Below are positions 7,249-16,118 of a stretch of 40,888 bases of DNA, piece by piece (position 1 is the first letter of the stretch; each line of letters opens with the position of its first letter). A program made the position numbers and the translations under genes. This DNA is from Acidimicrobiaceae bacterium. GTDB lineage: Bacteria; Actinomycetota; Acidimicrobiia; Acidimicrobiales; RAAP-2. The notes under the pieces are model-generated. The model worked only from the letters and a program-made list of their open reading frames with translations. It was not told where the DNA came from and made no database searches. Where the stretch lies: positions 1 through 40,888 of the forward strand of contig PNAT01000181.1 of assembly GCA_003169675.1 (NCBI GenBank), read 5' to 3'.

Positions 7249-8568
7249 ATGAGCAAGTCGCCGGGCTCACCGCCCACCGGCGGTCCGAGGCTCGGCGCCG
7301 ACACCATGGACCTGCTGCGCTTCGCCACCGTCGGGTCGGTCGACGACGGGAAGAGCACCCTGATAGGACGCCTGCTCTTTGACACCCGCCAGCTCTTCGA
7401 CGACCAGCTCGATGCCATCACCGTGGCATCGGAGCGGCGGGGCCTGGGCGAGGTCGACCTCTCCTTTGTCACCGACGGCCTGCGGGCCGAACGCGAGCAG
7501 GGCATCACCATTGATGTGGCCTACCGATACGCCGCCACGCCGCACCGCAAGTTCGTCATCGCCGACTGCCCGGGTCACCTCCAATACACCAGCAACATGG
7601 CTACCGGAGCCTCAACGGCCGACCTGGTCCTCGTCCTGGTCGACGCCACCTCGGGCCTGCGCGAGCAGTCACGCCGGCACATCTGCATCGCCGCGCTGCT
7701 CGGAGTGGATCAGTTGGTGGTCTGTGCCAACAAGATGGACCTGGTCGACTGGGACACGTCGGCCTACCAACACATCGTCGACGAAATGGAGACGTTGGCC
7801 CGTCGCCTCGGCCTGGCCTCCTGCACGGTGATCCCCATTTCCGCGCTCCACGGGGACAATGTCGTCGAGCGCTCTGATGCCGCACCGTGGTACGACGGAC
7901 CGACCGTGCTCGATGCGCTGGAGTCCGCCCAGGCGGGGGGCTGGGCCTCCCAGCACGGGCTCCGGCAGGGCAACGGCGGGCGCCTTCCGGTGCAGTGGGT
8001 CCTGCGCCAACCCGGTGGCGGGCGCAGCTACGCCGGCATGGTGAACGGGGGTCCCTTCCGCACCGGCGATCCGGTCATAGTGCTCCCCCAGGGGCAGTAC
8101 TCCACGGTGCGCTCCATAGAGACGGCCGACGGTCCGCTGCCACGGGCCGAGGTGGGCCTGTCGGTCTCGCTTCAATTGAATGACGACATCGATATCTCGC
8201 GGGGTGATCTCATTTCATCGCTGGAGGAACAGCCGACGGTGACCGACGAGTTCGAGGCGACGTTGTGCTGGTTTCACGATCGTCCCCTGAGAGCCGGTGA
8301 CCGGCTCAAGCTCAAGCACACAACACGGGTGACGCCGGTGATCGTCGAGCGCATTGAAGGGATCTTCGACGTCAACGAGCTCGAAGTGTCCGAGGCCCCA
8401 GAGCTGGTGGAGAACGACATCGGCGTCGTCCGCCTCCGCACGGCCATGCCACTGGCACTCGACTCGTACTCGGTCGACCGGATCACCGGGAGCTTCGTGC
8501 TCATAGACGAGCTCACCATTGCCACCGTGGCGGCCGGAATGGTTGGCCCGCCCCGTCTCCATGGGTGA
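7249..8568 (+). CDS. cysN: Sulfate adenylyltransferase large subunit (GTPase), CysN
   Basis: A 439-residue translation-factor-like GTPase that drives APS synthesis by CysD. It has the P-loop GSVDDGKST (29-37), the switch region EREQGITIDVAYRY, the G3 motif DCPGH, the G4 motif NKMD, and then two EF-Tu-like beta-barrel domains. It ends without a fused APS kinase (CysC) domain, unlike mycobacterial CysNC, which fits an APS-reducing rather than PAPS-reducing route. The ATG lies 4 bp after the cysD stop. Its 3' end overlaps the start of the siroheme gene by 8 bp, so the three genes form one unit. Confidence 0.95.
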   Translation: MSKSPGSPPTGGPRLGADTMDLLRFATVGSVDDGKSTLIGRLLFDTRQLFDDQLDAITVASERRGLGEVDLSFVTDGLRAEREQGITIDVAYRYAATPHRKFVIADCPGHLQYTSNMATGASTADLVLVLVDATSGLREQSRRHICIAALLGVDQLVVCANKMDLVDWDTSAYQHIVDEMETLARRLGLASCTVIPISALHGDNVVERSDAAPWYDGPTVLDALESAQAGGWASQHGLRQGNGGRLPVQWVLRQPGGGRSYAGMVNGGPFRTGDPVIVLPQGQYSTVRSIETADGPLPRAEVGLSVSLQLNDDIDISRGDLISSLEEQPTVTDEFEATLCWFHDRPLRAGDRLKLKHTTRVTPVIVERIEGIFDVNELEVSEAPELVENDIGVVRLRTAMPLALDSYSVDRITGSFVLIDELTIATVAAGMVGPPRLHG

Positions 8569-9211
8569 GGACGCCGATCAGCGGAACGGCTACTACCCGG
8601 TCTCGCTCGACGTGGCCGGGCGGCCGTGCCTGGTGGTCGGTGGCGGGCCGGTGGCCGCCCGCAAGGCCCGTGGCCTCCTGGCCAGCGGCGCCGCAGTGAC
8701 GGTCATCGCCCCCGACCTCTGCCCCGACATGGCAGCGCTGTCACCGCTCGCCGTGGAGCGCCGGCCCTACGCCCGGGGCGACGCCGACCGGTTCCGCCTG
8801 GTGGTGACGGCGACCGGCATCGCCGAGGTCGACGGTGCGGTGTACGCCGATGCCGATGCCGCCGGCGTGTGGGTGAACAGCGCCGACGACCGCGCCCATT
8901 GCTCCTTCATTCTGCCCTCGGTGCACCGGGACGGTGCGGTGACCATCGCGGTCTCCACCGGGGGATCGGCCCCGGCGATGGCCTCATGGCTGCGAGCCCG
9001 ATTGGCGGCGCACGCGGGCACGGGAGTCGGCGCGCTGGCCTACGTGCTGGGGGAAGCGCGCACCCGCCTGCAAGAGGCGGGAGTGAGCCCTCAGAGCGTG
9101 GACTGGACTGCCTTGCTGGACGGACCGTTGCCCTCGCTGGTCGAGGAGGGGCGACTGGACAGCGCGCGCGCTCTGCTCGCCGCGGCCGTCGCCAATGTGG
9201 TGGAGAACTAG
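8561..9211 (+). CDS. Precorrin-2 dehydrogenase / sirohydrochlorin ferrochelatase (CysG N-terminal type)
   Basis: A 216-residue protein matching the N-terminal half of CysG (also Met8p/SirC). The NAD-binding Rossmann motif is VVGGGPVAARKARGLLASGA near residue 24, followed by VVTATG, the VNSADDRAHCSFILPSVHRDG segment and the STGGSAPAMASWLR helix, all family hallmarks. It would oxidise precorrin-2 to sirohydrochlorin and probably insert iron to make siroheme, the cofactor of SirA. The methyltransferase half (CysG-C/CobA) is absent and must be encoded elsewhere. The ATG at 8561 overlaps the end of cysN by 8 bp, supporting co-translation. No strong terminator is seen after its stop. Confidence 0.9.
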   Translation: MGEDADQRNGYYPVSLDVAGRPCLVVGGGPVAARKARGLLASGAAVTVIAPDLCPDMAALSPLAVERRPYARGDADRFRLVVTATGIAEVDGAVYADADAAGVWVNSADDRAHCSFILPSVHRDGAVTIAVSTGGSAPAMASWLRARLAAHAGTGVGALAYVLGEARTRLQEAGVSPQSVDWTALLDGPLPSLVEEGRLDSARALLAAAVANVVEN

Positions 9212-9349
9212 TCCTTTTGGCTCTTACGAAGACCAAGGACTCGGCCCATATTTGGATGGCGAGCCTGTCTCTGTAGTGACGGTGTCGGTATGGGATGTCG
9301 GTTTGACCGGCATTGGGGTCCCCCACGGCACCGGATGAGGCACGCATGG

Positions 9350-9389
9350 AGGGGCATAGCGCCAGTGGGCATGCCCCTGTACGTAGGGG
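9350..9389 (+). promoter_or_regulatory. Two mutually exclusive hairpins in the leader of the giant secreted protein
   Basis: AGGGGCAT (9350-9357) pairs perfectly with ATGCCCCT (9371-9378). The 3' part of that second arm, CCCCT (9374-9378), can instead pair with AGGGG (9385-9389), which is the beginning of the ribosome-binding tract 9385-9392, three bases from the ATG at 9396. One fold hides the ribosome site and the other frees it. The arrangement is seen directly; its use as a switch is inference. The 184-bp gap 9212-9395 holds no other gene that I can support. Confidence 0.4.
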
Positions 9390-9395
9390 GGACCA

Positions 9396-12300
9396 ATGAA
9401 GAGGTCAATCACACCAAGGCTGCCGTTTCTGCGTCAGCCACACGGTCTGGACCCTCAGCGGGAGACGCCTGGAATCGTCTGGCGGCCCGACGCGCGGCGG
9501 CACTCCACGATTGCCCTGGCCACCCTCATGATCCTCTCCGCCATCGGGGTGATGTTCACCTCTCTGCCGGCGCATGCCAGCACGGTGACCCAATCCGGCC
9601 AGGTCTTCGCCTCGGTCGGGAACTCCAACGTCAGCATCTACGACCCGGCCTCGGGGAACCTCCTCAACACGCTCAACGACGGCACCGGTGAGTCCTACAC
9701 CGCCGGCGGCGCCTTTGACGTCAACAACAACTTCTATGTGGCCGACGACCTCAACGGGCAGATCAGCAAGTACGACAGTTCCGGACAACTCCAGCCCCAG
9801 TTCGCCAGTGGGCTGACGAACCCGCTGTCCCTGGCCTTCGACTTCACTGGGAATCTCTACGTGGGACAACAGACCACGCCCTACATCGCCGAATTCAACC
9901 CCGGTGGGGTACGCCAACCCGACATCGGCCCCCTGGACACCCAGCTCTACGGCGTCGACTGGATCGCCCTGGCGGCCGACGAATGCACCATCTACTACAC
10001 CACCGAAGGTACCGACGTGCTGGCCTACAACAAGTGCACGAACACGCAACTACCCAAACTGAACGTCACGCCGTTCACGGGGGCCAACGCCTTCCAACTG
10101 CAGATCCTCGCCAACGGCAACGTCCTGGTGGCCGACTCGGGCAGTGTGATCCTGCTTGATCCTTCGGGCAATGTCCTACAGACGTACTCCTGCGCATCCC
10201 TGCCGGGCTGCCAGGGCCAACTCTTCGCCGTGAACCTCGATCCGAACGGCACGTCCTTCTGGACCGGAGACTCATTCGGTGGCGACATCTGGAAGGTTGA
10301 CATCGCCACCGGCAACGTCCTGCAGACCATTCAGACCCACTCGGGGGCGTTGTACGGCCTCACCGTCGCCAACCAGATTGAGGTGGCCGCCGCCCCTCCG
10401 GTGGTGACCGACGCCACCACGTCGCTCGCCGTCAACCCGTTCAGTGGCAAATTCTTGCAACCTTCACCTGTGTCAGCCGTGCTGACCAACGCCAGCACGT
10501 TCGCCCCGATACCCGGTGAGCTGTTGTCGTTCTCCCTGAACGGGAACGAGACCTGCACGGCGACGACCGATGCCACTGGGACGGCGTCATGCGTGATCAC
10601 TCCCGCCGAGGCGGCGTCGTCCTACACCTTGACCGTCTCGTTCGCCGGCGACGCCACACAGTCCATCCCGGTGGGATCAGCGAGCACTTCCAGCAGCTTT
10701 GTGGTGTCGCCCGATACGAGCACCCTGACCTACACCGGAGCCACCACGGCCCTCAACGGGCAGGGCGTGACGCTCTCGGGTGTCCTCACCACCGACAACC
10801 CGGCCCCAGGCGCCCCGCTGATCAGCAAGGTGGTCACCTTCACCCTCGGCTCGGGGTACTCCGCCCAGAGCTGCAGCGGCATCACCGGCTCGACCGGCTC
10901 AGCATCCTGCGCCATCACCTCGGTGGGACAGGCCGTCAGCCCGGCCACGGTCACGGCCAGCTTCGCCGGGGACGTCTACGACAGCGTCGCCAGTGCGTCC
11001 TCGAGCATGACCGTCAGTACGCCGACCCTGCTCACCGTCTCCCCGGACACCGCGGCCTATTCGGTCCCGTCGACGGTGACGGCCGTCTTGACCAGCGCGA
11101 GTGGGGGCACCCCCTTACCCGGCGAGCCGGTGACCTTCACCCTGGGCGGCACGCAGACCTGCACGGCCACGACCGACTCAAACGGAGCCGCATCGTGCTC
11201 CATCGCCCCCAACGGGCCCGCAGCCACCTACTCGCTGACGGCCACGTTCGGTGGCGACACCGCCACGCCCTCCCCGCTCCTGGCCACCAGTGGATCGGCC
11301 AACCTGGTGGTGTCGCCCGACACCACCAGGTTGACCTACACCGGAGCCACCACGGCCGTGAACACCGATGGCATGACCCTTTCGGGCGTACTGTCCAGCG
11401 GCCCAGCCTCGGCCCCCGTCCCGGTGGTGGGCCAGAGCGTGGCGTTGACCCTGGGGACCGGGGCCTCCGCCCAGAGTTGCTCGGCCACGACCGACGCATC
11501 GGGATCCGCCAGCTGCACCATCGCCGATGTGAGCCAGACGGTCGGGCCCGTGCCGGTCACCGCGGGCTTTGCCGGTACCACCTACTTCGCCCCGTCGAGC
11601 GCCTCCTCGAGCGCAACCGTGGGCAACCCACCCCCGTCCCCCGTTTCGTTGACCGTCAACGCGGGCAGCGGGGACTTCGCCGACGCCACGACGGTGTCGG
11701 CCACCTTGACCAACCTGACCACGTCGTCGGGCGTGCCGGGCGAGCCGGTCACCTTCACGCTCAACGGGATCCAGACATGCACCGGGACCACCGATGCCAA
11801 CGGGGTGGCGTCGTGCTCCCTCATACCCAATGAGCCGGCCGCCAGCTACTCTCTCACCGCGTCGTTCGCCGGAGACACCAAACCGTTGCCCCAGCTCCTG
11901 GCCGCCAACGGCTCGGCCACGTTCGTGGTGACCTTGGAGGAAACCTCTCTCGCCTACACGGGGTCCACCTCGGCGGTGAACGGCAGTTCCATGACGATGT
12001 CCGGCGTCCTCTCGACCGACGATCCCGCCTCGGGCACCCCCCTGGCCGGTCGGTCGGTCGTCTTCACTTTGGGGACCGGTTCATCGGCTCAGAGTTGCAG
12101 CGCGACGACCAGTCCCTCGGGCACGGCCGGCTGCACCATCGCCTCGGTGAACCAGGCCCTCGGCACGGCCGTGGTGACCGCCGGCTTCATTGGCGACGCC
12201 ACGTACCGCCCGGCCTTTGCCACCTCGAGTGCGACGATCAGGACGCCCACCGCCCTTACCGTCAGTGCAGCCACGGGGAGGTCCGGCAGCCCAACCACAG

Positions 12301-13238
12301 TGACGGCCGTGCTGACCAACGCGGCCACCTCAGGCACCCTGTCCGGTGAGCCGGTCACCTTCACGCTGGGCGGCACGCAGACCTGCACCGCCACCACGGA
12401 TGGCCACGGCAAGGCGTCCTGCCCCCTCACCCCGGTTGAGGCGGCCGGCAGCTACACGCTGACGGCGACATTCGCCGGAGACACCTCCACGTCGCCCCAA
12501 CTCATCGCCAGCAGCGGTGCAAACAACTTTGTGGTCACGCCGGCCGCGTCCGCCCTTTCGTACACCGGATCCTCGTTCGCCGTGACCGGTACGTCACTGA
12601 CCCTGTTGGCCGTCCTCACCACGAACGTCCCACAGTCGAGCACCCCCGTCAGCGCACGGACCGTCACCTTGTCCCTAGGATCGGGCACGACAGGCCAGTC
12701 CTGCACCGCCACCACCGATTCGACCGGCTTGGCCAGTTGCGCCATCGCCTCGGTGAACCAGGTGGCCGGATCGGTCCCGGTCACGGCCAGCTTCGCCGGC
12801 GACACGTACTACCTCTCGGGCAGCACTACCGCCACTGAGACAGTGGCCTCACCACCGGGTACGGGTGGCTTCGTCATCGGCGACGTGTCGGCCGGACATC
12901 CGACCAATGGAACCTCGGTGAACTTCTGGGGCGCCCAGTTGTGGAAGAACAACGTCTTCAGCGGGGTGGACAATGCACCGGCAGCCATGAAGGGGTACAT
13001 CGACAACCCTGGCGGCTACACCTGCGGCGCCACCTGGACCTCCGACCCCGGCAACAGTTCGCATCCGCCCTCGACCATACCGAAAGACTTGGTGGTCATC
13101 GTCTCGAATCAGATCATTCAGTCAGGCTCGACCATCAGCGGGACGATCACCCACATGGTGATCGTCAGCGTGAACCCCGGCTACGCCGGCAATCCGGGCC
13201 ACGACGGCACCGGTACCATCATCCACACCATCTGCTGA
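9396..13238 (+). CDS. Giant secreted protein: beta-propeller-like head, eight Ig-like domains, Cys-containing C-terminal domain
   Basis: A 1280-residue exported protein. A long signal or anchor is seen at residues about 36-62: basic RPDARRH, hydrophobic core, then LPAHAS as a probable cleavage site. Residues about 65-335 carry repeated blades of NHL/SMP-30-like character (FDVNNNFYVADDLNGQISKYD, LAFDFTGNLYVGQQ, ILANGNVLVADSG). From about 342 to 1150 there are four copies of an A-B pair of Ig-like domains, each domain with one cysteine pair (A: QTCTATTD..GxASC; B: QSCSATTD..GxASC). The final 130 residues form a separate domain (GGFVIGDVSAGHP ... IIHTIC) with cysteines. No LPXTG motif or C-terminal membrane helix is present. 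It could be an adhesin or surface-layer-like protein; substrate and role are unknown. Confidence 0.9.
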   Translation: MKRSITPRLPFLRQPHGLDPQRETPGIVWRPDARRHSTIALATLMILSAIGVMFTSLPAHASTVTQSGQVFASVGNSNVSIYDPASGNLLNTLNDGTGESYTAGGAFDVNNNFYVADDLNGQISKYDSSGQLQPQFASGLTNPLSLAFDFTGNLYVGQQTTPYIAEFNPGGVRQPDIGPLDTQLYGVDWIALAADECTIYYTTEGTDVLAYNKCTNTQLPKLNVTPFTGANAFQLQILANGNVLVADSGSVILLDPSGNVLQTYSCASLPGCQGQLFAVNLDPNGTSFWTGDSFGGDIWKVDIATGNVLQTIQTHSGALYGLTVANQIEVAAAPPVVTDATTSLAVNPFSGKFLQPSPVSAVLTNASTFAPIPGELLSFSLNGNETCTATTDATGTASCVITPAEAASSYTLTVSFAGDATQSIPVGSASTSSSFVVSPDTSTLTYTGATTALNGQGVTLSGVLTTDNPAPGAPLISKVVTFTLGSGYSAQSCSGITGSTGSASCAITSVGQAVSPATVTASFAGDVYDSVASASSSMTVSTPTLLTVSPDTAAYSVPSTVTAVLTSASGGTPLPGEPVTFTLGGTQTCTATTDSNGAASCSIAPNGPAATYSLTATFGGDTATPSPLLATSGSANLVVSPDTTRLTYTGATTAVNTDGMTLSGVLSSGPASAPVPVVGQSVALTLGTGASAQSCSATTDASGSASCTIADVSQTVGPVPVTAGFAGTTYFAPSSASSSATVGNPPPSPVSLTVNAGSGDFADATTVSATLTNLTTSSGVPGEPVTFTLNGIQTCTGTTDANGVASCSLIPNEPAASYSLTASFAGDTKPLPQLLAANGSATFVVTLEETSLAYTGSTSAVNGSSMTMSGVLSTDDPASGTPLAGRSVVFTLGTGSSAQSCSATTSPSGTAGCTIASVNQALGTAVVTAGFIGDATYRPAFATSSATIRTPTALTVSAATGRSGSPTTVTAVLTNAATSGTLSGEPVTFTLGGTQTCTATTDGHGKASCPLTPVEAAGSYTLTATFAGDTSTSPQLIASSGANNFVVTPAASALSYTGSSFAVTGTSLTLLAVLTTNVPQSSTPVSARTVTLSLGSGTTGQSCTATTDSTGLASCAIASVNQVAGSVPVTASFAGDTYYLSGSTTATETVASPPGTGGFVIGDVSAGHPTNGTSVNFWGAQLWKNNVFSGVDNAPAAMKGYIDNPGGYTCGATWTSDPGNSSHPPSTIPKDLVVIVSNQIIQSGSTISGTITHMVIVSVNPGYAGNPGHDGTGTIIHTIC
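10420..12845 (+). repeat. Four imperfect ~600-bp repeats encoding A-B pairs of Ig-like domains
   Basis: Type A domains begin near 10420, 11019, 11639 and 12248; type B domains near 10717, 11328, 11943 and 12548. Recurrent strings are VTFTLGGTQTCTATTD in A and LTYTGATTA in B. The alternation A-B-A-B-A-B-A-B shows that the duplicated unit was the pair, about 200 residues, not the single domain. Such arrays commonly change copy number by recombination. Confidence 0.9.
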
Positions 13239-13257
13239 TTCTTCCATTTCGACACCG

Positions 13258-13758
13258 TCAGGGCTGCGCCACCATCAGCACCGAGCCGGCGACGAGGAGC
13301 AGGAGAGCGCCAATGGAAGACCGGGCCATCAGCCGGGCGTCGCGCATGGTCGGCCCGCTCGGCACCGGGTCGGACACGACCGAGGACAGAGCCATCTGCA
13401 GCCGCCGTTCGGCGGGCCACAGGACCCCTTCGGCCAGCAGGATCACCGCCACCAGGAGGACCGAACCGGCCATCACCCATCCTTCCCTCAGGGCATAGGT
13501 GCCCGAGCTCATGGACAGGAGGGCCAGGCCGAAGACGGGGATGCCGTACATGGCTCTGGCGACCCAGTTGACGCCGGGCCGGAAGTAGCGCACCACGGGT
13601 GGGGTCGGCGGGACGGAGGAGTCGAGGATGCGGCGCAGCCGGGTGGCGATGGCCGCACTGGTTGCCGTGGTGGCCAGGCCGATGACCACACAACCCACGT
13701 GGAGGAGGAGCACGATGTCGAAGGCGGCCCCGTGAGGCTGGTGGTGCATGCTCCACAT
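13258..13758 (-). CDS. Four-helix membrane protein, DUF2269-like
   Basis: A 166-residue integral membrane protein with four predicted helices: about 11-35 (AFDIVLLLHVGCVVIGLA...), 67-85, 90-112 and 143-162. The loop between helices one and two is basic and proline-rich (RLRRILDSSVPPTPPVVRYFRPG). Length and helix pattern resemble small DUF2269-type membrane proteins, for which no activity is known. The ATG at 13758 is preferred because GGTGAAG precedes it; the frame is open further upstream but non-membrane there and antisense to galT. It converges on the giant protein gene (19-bp gap) and is divergent from galT across 147 bp. Confidence 0.65.
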   Translation of the reverse strand: MWSMHHQPHGAAFDIVLLLHVGCVVIGLATTATSAAIATRLRRILDSSVPPTPPVVRYFRPGVNWVARAMYGIPVFGLALLSMSSGTYALREGWVMAGSVLLVAVILLAEGVLWPAERRLQMALSSVVSDPVPSGPTMRDARLMARSSIGALLLLVAGSVLMVAQP

Positions 13759-13905
13759 CTTCACCGAAAGGCGTGATCGGAGCGTGACGGCGGCCCGCCA
13801 GTGATGTCTGGGTGGCTCGCGCACCCTGTACCGTAGTGGGACGACGAATATGAAGAGGTAGGCACAGATGCCAATACAGGGGGCAATTCGAAGGCGTGAG
13901 GACCG

Positions 13906-14889
13906 ATGAACCAGCTCCGGCTTGATCCCTTGTCGGGCCGCTGGGTCGTCGTAAGCACCGGGCGTTCCGAGCGCCCATACTCCTTCCTGACCCGATCCCC
14001 CTGGGTGCAGCCGGAGCCCGTCCGCCCGTGCCCGTTCTGCCCGGGGAATGAGGAGATCACTCCTCCGGCACTCGAAACCTATGGACCGAGCGGGAGGTGG
14101 CTCGTCCGCGTGGTCCCGAATCTGTACCCGGCCTTCAAAGGTGACGAACCGTTCGTCGTGGCCAACCGCGGCCCGGTGTTCACCCAGGCCACGGCCGGCG
14201 GCATCCACGAGATCCTCATCTTCTCCCCCGAGCACAACGCCACGTTGGCCATGCTGGGCCAGGAACAGGTCGAGCTGGTCATGGCGGCCTTGCGCGACCG
14301 ACTGGAAGAGCACGCGTCGCAACCGAACATCCGCTACACCCAGGCGATCGTCAACTCAGGCCGCGAGGCCGGTGCCTCGTTGGAACACCCGCACGGGCAA
14401 CTGCTGGGTATGTCGTTCATCCCGCGCGAGCTGGCCGAGGAGCAGGCGCGATTCGCCCGATTCGTCGGGTCCTGCCTTCTTTGCACCACCCTGGAGGCCG
14501 AGGAGGACTCCACCCAGCGGGTCATTTACCAGAACGATCGCGTGGTTGTTGCCTGTCCCTTCTGGAGTTCGGTGCCCTACGAGATGCTGGTGATCCCGCG
14601 GGAACACAACCCTCATCTCCACAAGAGCACCACCGAGGATCTCATCGCCGTCGGCGAGGCACTCCGCCGCACGCTCGGCCAGCTGGCCTACGCGGTCGGT
14701 GATGTGGCCTACAACATCGTGTTCCATTCCGCCCCGTACCGCGTCGGCGAGCCGTACCACTGGCACGCGCACATCTGGCCCAAGGCGGCCACCAGGGCGG
14801 GATTCGAACTGGGCACGGGCGTGGCCATCAACGTCGTGTCGCCCGAGGAGGCCGCCGAGACCCTGAAGGTCTCCGCCTTGACCCGTTAG
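13906..14889 (+). CDS. galT: Galactose-1-phosphate uridylyltransferase
   Basis: A 327-residue enzyme of the Leloir pathway exchanging UMP between UDP-glucose and galactose-1-phosphate; related nucleotidyltransferases use other sugar phosphates. The N-terminal zinc-type cysteines are Cys42 and Cys45 in CPFCPGNE, the PNLYPAF motif is at 71-77, and the HIT-like active site HPHGQ is at 161-165, with His163 the uridylylated residue. The second half ends with WHAHIWPKAATRAGFELGTG, typical of the family. The start follows GTGAGGACCG. No galK or galE is nearby. Its TAG overlaps the TAA of the convergent maltokinase-like gene. Confidence 0.9.
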   Translation: MNQLRLDPLSGRWVVVSTGRSERPYSFLTRSPWVQPEPVRPCPFCPGNEEITPPALETYGPSGRWLVRVVPNLYPAFKGDEPFVVANRGPVFTQATAGGIHEILIFSPEHNATLAMLGQEQVELVMAALRDRLEEHASQPNIRYTQAIVNSGREAGASLEHPHGQLLGMSFIPRELAEEQARFARFVGSCLLCTTLEAEEDSTQRVIYQNDRVVVACPFWSSVPYEMLVIPREHNPHLHKSTTEDLIAVGEALRRTLGQLAYAVGDVAYNIVFHSAPYRVGEPYHWHAHIWPKAATRAGFELGTGVAINVVSPEEAAETLKVSALTR

Positions 14890-16118
14890 GCCGGCCGGAC
14901 CGAGCGGGCCAGCTCGAAGAACGCCACCAGGTTTCGCACGAGTTCGCGATCGGGTCCGATGAGGCCCGGGAGGCCCGGCGTGCTCAGGTAGCCGGTCATG
15001 AAGGCCCGGCGATTTCGCCGCTCCCAGGCGTGGCCGAGCGACTCGAGACCCAGCCGTCCTGCCGGATCACGCTCAGATGCCGCCGCCATGCACACCTGGT
15101 GCATCGACCAGAGAAGATCAGCCACGTCACAGAGGGGAGACCGCCGGCCCGGTGCCGTGTCGCCAGGCAGGACACCACCGGGGGTGCAGTCGCTCACCAC
15201 CCAGCCCTGATCAGTCCGGGATGTGCGGCCGAGGTGGAAGTCCCCGTGGGTGCGGATGATGGGCAACCTGGCCTCGGCCGTCCGCAGCGCCTTGGTCAGG
15301 TCGGACACCCCGGGGGCATCGAGCAGGGACGGGTTGGACGCGGCGATCGCCTCCTCGGCGGCATCGACCATGTCGGACAACGGCTCCAGATTGCGTGGGA
15401 AAACACGGTCGAGCGCCAGGTGCATCCGGGCGGTCATGGTACCGAGCGCGTGGGCCTCGGAACCGAAGTCGCCCCCGGCCGTCTCGGGCGCACTCCCCGA
15501 GGCGTAGAGGTCGCGCAGTGAGGTCAGGGCCAGGGCCCAGCCTCCGCAACGGTCGTCCAACGGCTCCTGGACGACACCGAGGTCACGTCCCTCCCAGACC
15601 CAGCGCACCAGGGGGGCTGCCACATGGTTGAAGCCAGCCTCATCGAGCGCCACCAACAGATCCACCGCCGGGCGGGGCCCGGCACTCAGCCACGGGAAGA
15701 CGATGAGGTCACCCCGGTCACCACAGTCGAGGGTGGTGGACTCGTCGTCATCACGGACCACGGCCACCGGGCCCGGCCGCGGATCCACGCCCCGGATGGT
15801 GGCCAGCAGGAGCGGCGCCAGATGCGCGTCCCGCAGGGCGTCGGTACAGACAGCGAGCCCTTCATCGTCCTCCCACAAGCCCAACGCCAACTCCTCCCCG
15901 GCGTGGAGGAAATGGGGCTCCTCTCCCACTCCTCGCAGCCCGGCCACCACGTGGGCCTGTCGACCGTTCACCTCGGCCACCAAGTCGAGCAACCCCGGAC
16001 GACCCGAACGGAGCACGTCCGTGCGCAGGAAGGTGATCTCCCCCACGGCCTCGATCTGACGTTGGGCCAACCAGGCCTCAATCATGGTCTGCCGGGCCTG
16101 GGCGCGCTCGGGGCTCAT
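14886..16118 (-). CDS. Maltokinase-like protein (Mak/Pep2 family) with divergent motifs
   Basis: A 410-residue aminoglycoside-phosphotransferase-fold protein immediately downstream of treS. In trehalose metabolism, Mak phosphorylates maltose from TreS to maltose-1-phosphate for GlgE. The Brenner motif is HGDFHLGR (291-298) with Asp293 as catalytic base. The metal-binding motif that usually reads DFEGEP is SDCTPGG (309-315), keeping Asp310 but losing the following acidic residue. The usual HLGQ is HLGR. Residues about 1-200 form the variable N-lobe. The ATG at 16118 overlaps the treS stop as ATGA. No glgE is present here, so product fate is open. The changes leave some doubt about kinase activity. 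Confidence 0.78.
   Translation of the reverse strand: MSPERAQARQTMIEAWLAQRQIEAVGEITFLRTDVLRSGRPGLLDLVAEVNGRQAHVVAGLRGVGEEPHFLHAGEELALGLWEDDEGLAVCTDALRDAHLAPLLLATIRGVDPRPGPVAVVRDDDESTTLDCGDRGDLIVFPWLSAGPRPAVDLLVALDEAGFNHVAAPLVRWVWEGRDLGVVQEPLDDRCGGWALALTSLRDLYASGSAPETAGGDFGSEAHALGTMTARMHLALDRVFPRNLEPLSDMVDAAEEAIAASNPSLLDAPGVSDLTKALRTAEARLPIIRTHGDFHLGRTSRTDQGWVVSDCTPGGVLPGDTAPGRRSPLCDVADLLWSMHQVCMAAASERDPAGRLGLESLGHAWERRNRRAFMTGYLSTPGLPGLIGPDRELVRNLVAFFELARSVRPA

Noticed and set aside
9212-9349. Intrinsic terminator after the siroheme gene
   Set aside because: There is a short GGGG/CCCC hairpin near 9315-9325, but no T-tract follows, so I do not call it.
9300-9395. Cyclic-di-GMP or other known riboswitch before the giant secreted protein
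   Set aside because: A CACGCA string raised the idea, but the conserved core and helices of GEMM or ydaO RNAs could not be drawn; only the simple alternative hairpins remain.
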